A stretch of 26,189 nt of DNA from JBEKYD01 sp049509915. GTDB lineage: Bacteria > Acidobacteriota > Terriglobia > Bryobacterales > Bryobacteraceae. Position numbers and translations under genes: made by a program. The stretch lies in assembly GCA_049509915.1 (NCBI GenBank), contig JBEKZL010000160.1, positions 1 to 26,189 of the forward strand, in the 5' to 3' direction. The notes under the pieces are model-generated. The model did not search any database and was not told where the DNA came from. It saw only the letters and a list, made by a program, of their open reading frames with translations. Below are positions 23,443 through 26,189 of the stretch, piece after piece; within the stretch, counting starts at the first letter, position 1; the number at the start of each line of letters is the position of its first letter.

Positions 23443-24855
23443 TCACTGGTTTGCGTAAAGCTTCACCAGCCGATAAAGAAACGTTCGGCCATCGTAAACC
23501 GATTGCACCCGGATGCGCTCGTTCAGGCCATGGATGTGCCCAAGGTCGGAATCCTGGAAGAGGCCTGAAATCCCATAGGTCGGGATGCCCGCGGGGTCCA
23601 GAAACTGGGCGTCCGTCGCACCGGGCTCCAGCGTCGGGACAACCGGGATTCCGGGCCACATCTCGTCCGCCAGTTTCTCGATCGGCTTTAGGATGCGCGG
23701 TGTCAACGGGGCTGGTTCCGCCACCGGTCCGCGAACCTCCGGAATGGTGACCGGGACGGCCGGATCGTCGACAATCTTGACCAGTTGCGCCAGCACGGCA
23801 TCGCGCGTCACGCCGGGAAAGATGCGGCAGTTGATGTTGGCGCGAGCCCTCTGCGGCAAGGCGTTGGTGGCGTGGCCGGCGGAGAGCATCGTCGCCACGC
23901 AGGTCGTGCGCAGCATGGCGTGCCAATTCGGGTCCCGGTCCAGCACCGCCACCGAAGCCCGGTCGTCCGGATTCCCGACTACCGCTGCCATGGCGGCGCC
24001 GGCCTGGCCGCCGACGATCTTCGACATGCCCGTGAAGTAGGCGCGATTCGCGTCGTTCAGTTGAACTGGAAACTCGTAGCGGCTCACGCGGTCGACGGCG
24101 CGCACCAGGTGATAGATAGCGTTATCGGGCACCGGCCGCGAACTATGGCCTCCGGGATTGGTCGCCTCCAGCACGTAGTTCTGGGAGGTCTTTTCGGCAG
24201 CCAGAATTTCGAGCGCCACCCGGCGCTCCTCGGGGTCCAGAATACCGCCGACGCCTTCGTTCAGAGCGAACTCGGCATCGATCGCCTCGCGTTCGTGCTT
24301 GGTCAGCCAGCCCGCGCCGTTCAGCGCGCTGTTGGTTTCTTCCCCGCAGGTCAGCGCCAGTTTGATGGACCGCTTTGGCCGAAAACCCTCCTCCCGAAAA
24401 CGGACCATGTTGTCGACCCAGATGGCGGCCTGAGCCTTCATGTCGTTGGTTCCCCGCCCGTAGAAGTATCCGCCTTCCTCGATCAGGGTGAAGGGGTCGC
24501 GCGTCCAGTCCTCCCGCCTGGCCTCCACCACGTCGACGTGGGCCAGCATCAGGATCGCCTTGGCCCCGGGCTCGGACCCGTGCAGCACCGCCAGCAGGCC
24601 GCCCTCCTTCGGATGTCCCTCCGGGACGAACGTGCGCACGTCCCGCTGCGGATAACCGGCGGCGAGCAGCCGCGCGCCCATGCGCTGCGCCGCCAACGTG
24701 CAATCGCCGGCGGACAGGGTAGTGTTGGTCTCGACCAGTTCCTTGTAGGTCGCGCGAAACCGCTCCAGTGTCGGGTCGGATTGGGCATATCCCGATCCGG
24801 CGCCCATCAGCATCGCAAGCGCGGTCAATGTGCTTCGACGGTTAATCCCCTTCAC
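23443..24855 (-). CDS. Secreted M20-family metallopeptidase
   Basis: A 470-residue zinc-dependent peptidase/deacylase of the M20 (ArgE/DapE/CPG2) family with a signal peptide (RRSTLTALAMLMGAGSGYAQ), so probably periplasmic. Catalytic landmarks are ILMLAHVDVVEA (His ligand and Asp), YFYGRGTNDMKAQAA (bridging Asp), LALTCGEETNSAL (catalytic Glu and Glu ligand), and the lid/dimerisation segment NPGGHSSRP. LEPGATDAQFLD and the terminal His in LGHIHGLNERI follow. All metal ligands appear intact. I chose GTG 24855 because GGGAGG lies about six bases upstream and it places the twin-Arg-containing signal peptide at the N-terminus. ATG 24897 would add 14 residues. Confidence 0.92.
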   Translation of the reverse strand: MKGINRRSTLTALAMLMGAGSGYAQSDPTLERFRATYKELVETNTTLSAGDCTLAAQRMGARLLAAGYPQRDVRTFVPEGHPKEGGLLAVLHGSEPGAKAILMLAHVDVVEARREDWTRDPFTLIEEGGYFYGRGTNDMKAQAAIWVDNMVRFREEGFRPKRSIKLALTCGEETNSALNGAGWLTKHEREAIDAEFALNEGVGGILDPEERRVALEILAAEKTSQNYVLEATNPGGHSSRPVPDNAIYHLVRAVDRVSRYEFPVQLNDANRAYFTGMSKIVGGQAGAAMAAVVGNPDDRASVAVLDRDPNWHAMLRTTCVATMLSAGHATNALPQRARANINCRIFPGVTRDAVLAQLVKIVDDPAVPVTIPEVRGPVAEPAPLTPRILKPIEKLADEMWPGIPVVPTLEPGATDAQFLDPAGIPTYGISGLFQDSDLGHIHGLNERIRVQSVYDGRTFLYRLVKLYANQ

Positions 24856-24921
24856 CCTCGGCCTCCCCAATCCTCGCGGTAAACGAGATTCTAGCACTGA
24901 GGGCCTGTCGGGGTTTTGTGG

Positions 24922-24958
24922 GGCAGGTTGGTAACCTGCCGACCGATGTCAATCGGTC
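24922..24958. repeat. Two tandem perfect hairpins
   Basis: GGCAGGTT (24922-24929) pairs with AACCTGCC (24933-24940) across a 3-base loop. Immediately after, GACCGAT (24941-24947) pairs with ATCGGTC (24952-24958) across a 4-base loop. They lie between the permease stop and the M20 peptidase start, both on the minus strand. There is no T-run, so they are more likely a dispersed repeat, mRNA-end or attenuating structure than a classical terminator. Confidence 0.7.
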
Positions 24959-24990
24959 GAGCCTGAGTACCGAGTCATTTGCTCCTGGCG

Positions 24991-26189
24991 TTACTCCGCT
25001 CTGAGCGCCGTCATGGGAGAAATGGATGCGGCGGCGTTCGCCGGCACCAGCGCCGCGATCAAGGCGCAGATGGCGAGTGCGCCAGCCGCTACTGCCAGCG
25101 CCAGCGGGTCCCAAAAGGAAACGTCGTATAACTGGCTCGAGATCAGGCGTCCGGCGGCTACGGCCAGCGGCAGGCCCAGTCCCAGCCCGATTGCCACCCG
25201 CGTAAACGCCCCGCGGAGTACGTGTCGAACTACCTCCGAGCGGTCGGCCCCAAGCGCCATGCGAATCCCGATCTCATTGGTCCGCTGCGCCACTGTGTAG
25301 GCTGTCACACCGTAGAGTCCGACCGCGGCCAGCAGCAAAGCCACCGTTCCAAACAGTTCCGCCAGGGTGGCGACGGCGCGTTCCTGATCGAAGGTGAGAG
25401 CGACACGCTCTTCCATGGTCCTCACGTTGACGATCGTCAAGCTCCGATCGATTCCCGCCAGCGTCCGGGTCAGCTCCGGTTCGAGCGCGCCGGGCGGGAC
25501 ACCGGTCACAAGCATGATTCCCCCGATGAAATGCGATTGCACTTCCACTCGCTTCATGAGCTCGTCTTTGTAATCGAAGTTCTGTGCGAGAGGTACATAA
25601 AACATGGGCATCGCCGGCCTGCTCAGGCCCCAACCGGCAAACTTCGCATCGCGCACGATCCCCACAATCCGGAAGGTGTCGGCGTTCTGGGGAAGATCGA
25701 GGCCGAAGTGCTGACGCCAGCCTTGAAAAAACGCTTCACGAAAGCCTCGTTGACGATCGCGACGGCCGCGGTGGTTTCGTTGTCTGCCTTGGTAAAGTTC
25801 CGTCCGCGCAGTGCCGTTATACCGAAATTCTGAAGATAATCCGCACTTACTCGGTCCCAGGAGGCACCCGCCTGTTCGCTCATCTTCGGTGCGGGATGGC
25901 CGGACACGAGAATGAGCTCGCCCCAGTTGTCGGTCAGCGGATTGTACAGGGCAAGACCCGATCCTTGTACCCCGGGCAGCCGGTTCAAAGCTTCTTCGAT
26001 TTTCCGATAGAGCGCTTCCAGTTTCGGCAGCGTGTAAGTAGCCGGCGGTCGGTTGAGCGAAACCACTATGCGGCCGTCGGTTCGATAACCGAAATTCTGG
26101 TGTTCGAGCTTGTCGAGGCTCCGCGCCAGCATGGTCGCGCCCGCAACCAGCACGACTGACAGGGCGGCCTGCACCACCAGCAGCACCTT
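24991..26189 (-). CDS. MacB/FtsX-like ABC transporter permease (C-terminal part, frameshifted, partial)
   Basis: C-terminal half of a large permease of the type common in acidobacteria as duplicated orphan permeases. The upstream frame shows a TM helix (LLVVQAALSVVLVAGATMLA), then the MacB-type periplasmic domain (YRKIEEALNRLPGVQGSGLA, DRVSADYLQNFGITALRGRN, VAIVNEAFVKRFF). The frame breaks at an A6 run (25726-25731). The next frame continues as QGWRQHFGLDLPQNADTFRI, VGIVRDAKFAGWGLSRPAMP and the FtsX domain: FGTVALLLAAVGLYGVTAYT, then QRTNEIGIRMALGADRSEVV and three helices, ending SPMTALRAE. One extra base in the run would restore a single frame. The start is beyond the right edge. No ATPase gene is visible in the window. 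Confidence 0.85.
   Translation of the reverse strand, partial: GAAGGAGRPVSRAGCGRDHAGAEPRQARTPEFRLSNRRPHSGFAQPTAGYLHAAETGSALSENRRSFEPAARGTRIGSCPVQSADRQLGRAHSRVRPSRTEDERTGGCLLGPSKCGLSSEFRYNGTARTELYQGRQRNHRGRRDRQRGFREAFFQGWRQHFGLDLPQNADTFRIVGIVRDAKFAGWGLSRPAMPMFYVPLAQNFDYKDELMKRVEVQSHFIGGIMLVTGVPPGALEPELTRTLAGIDRSLTIVNVRTMEERVALTFDQERAVATLAELFGTVALLLAAVGLYGVTAYTVAQRTNEIGIRMALGADRSEVVRHVLRGAFTRVAIGLGLGLPLAVAAGRLISSQLYDVSFWDPLALAVAAGALAICALIAALVPANAAASISPMTALRAE

Overview
The window looks like chromosome of a high-GC acidobacterium of the Solibacter/Bryobacter group. The best markers are a large secreted protein with SBBP-type beta-propeller repeats and a Solibacter-type C-terminal domain (18386-20677), a MacB/FtsX-like 'orphan' ABC permease at the right edge, and several families of short palindromic intergenic repeats. 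The organism assignment is an inference from gene content; no rRNA or complete tRNA is present.

Left edge (1-3420, minus strand): the end of an integrated mobile element. It encodes an AlpA/excisionase-like HTH protein, a small unknown protein and a CHC2-zinc-finger/TOPRIM primase that runs into a DUF3987-like region and off the window. The primase reading frame is broken by one frameshift between zinc finger and TOPRIM. An unrecognised 389-residue protein lies upstream. Three direct TGTGGGGAC repeats and a tRNA-like 3' end at 3378-3420 suggest the attachment site. No integrase is visible, so the element is incomplete here.

Middle, plus strand: a deleted L,D-transpeptidase (3603-4035), a 46-residue membrane microprotein overlapping a secreted protein of unknown function, then a shortened family-5 solute-binding protein translationally coupled to an NtrY-like sensor kinase and an NtrC-type sigma-54 activator (4165-9761). 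Next is an LPS-core cassette: heptosyltransferase II, a degenerate HldE-type adenylyltransferase, heptosyltransferase I and an isoprenylcysteine-methyltransferase-like membrane protein, closed by a clear intrinsic terminator (9972-13171). A complete TolC-EmrA-EmrB-type tripartite efflux operon follows (13408-17654). Its last gene overlaps tail-to-tail with a minus-strand SAM methyltransferase.

Right part: the SBBP-repeat secreted protein, then a decayed stretch (20791-21854) with a frameshifted and truncated LigB/DODA-type dioxygenase, a DUF4236 relic and repeated decamers. On the minus strand come a secreted phosphoesterase (phospholipase C/acid phosphatase family), a secreted M20 metallopeptidase, tandem hairpins, and the ABC permease, whose frame is broken at an A6 run. 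Four genes carry frame disruptions (primase, transpeptidase, dioxygenase, permease). Some may be assembly errors, but the transpeptidase and dioxygenase also lack conserved segments and look genuinely decayed.

I found no CRISPR array, toxin-antitoxin pair or recognisable defence system. The most unusual items are the solute-binding-protein/kinase coupling, the heptose adenylyltransferase-like pseudoenzyme, and the repeat-invaded 5' end of the solute-binding-protein gene.
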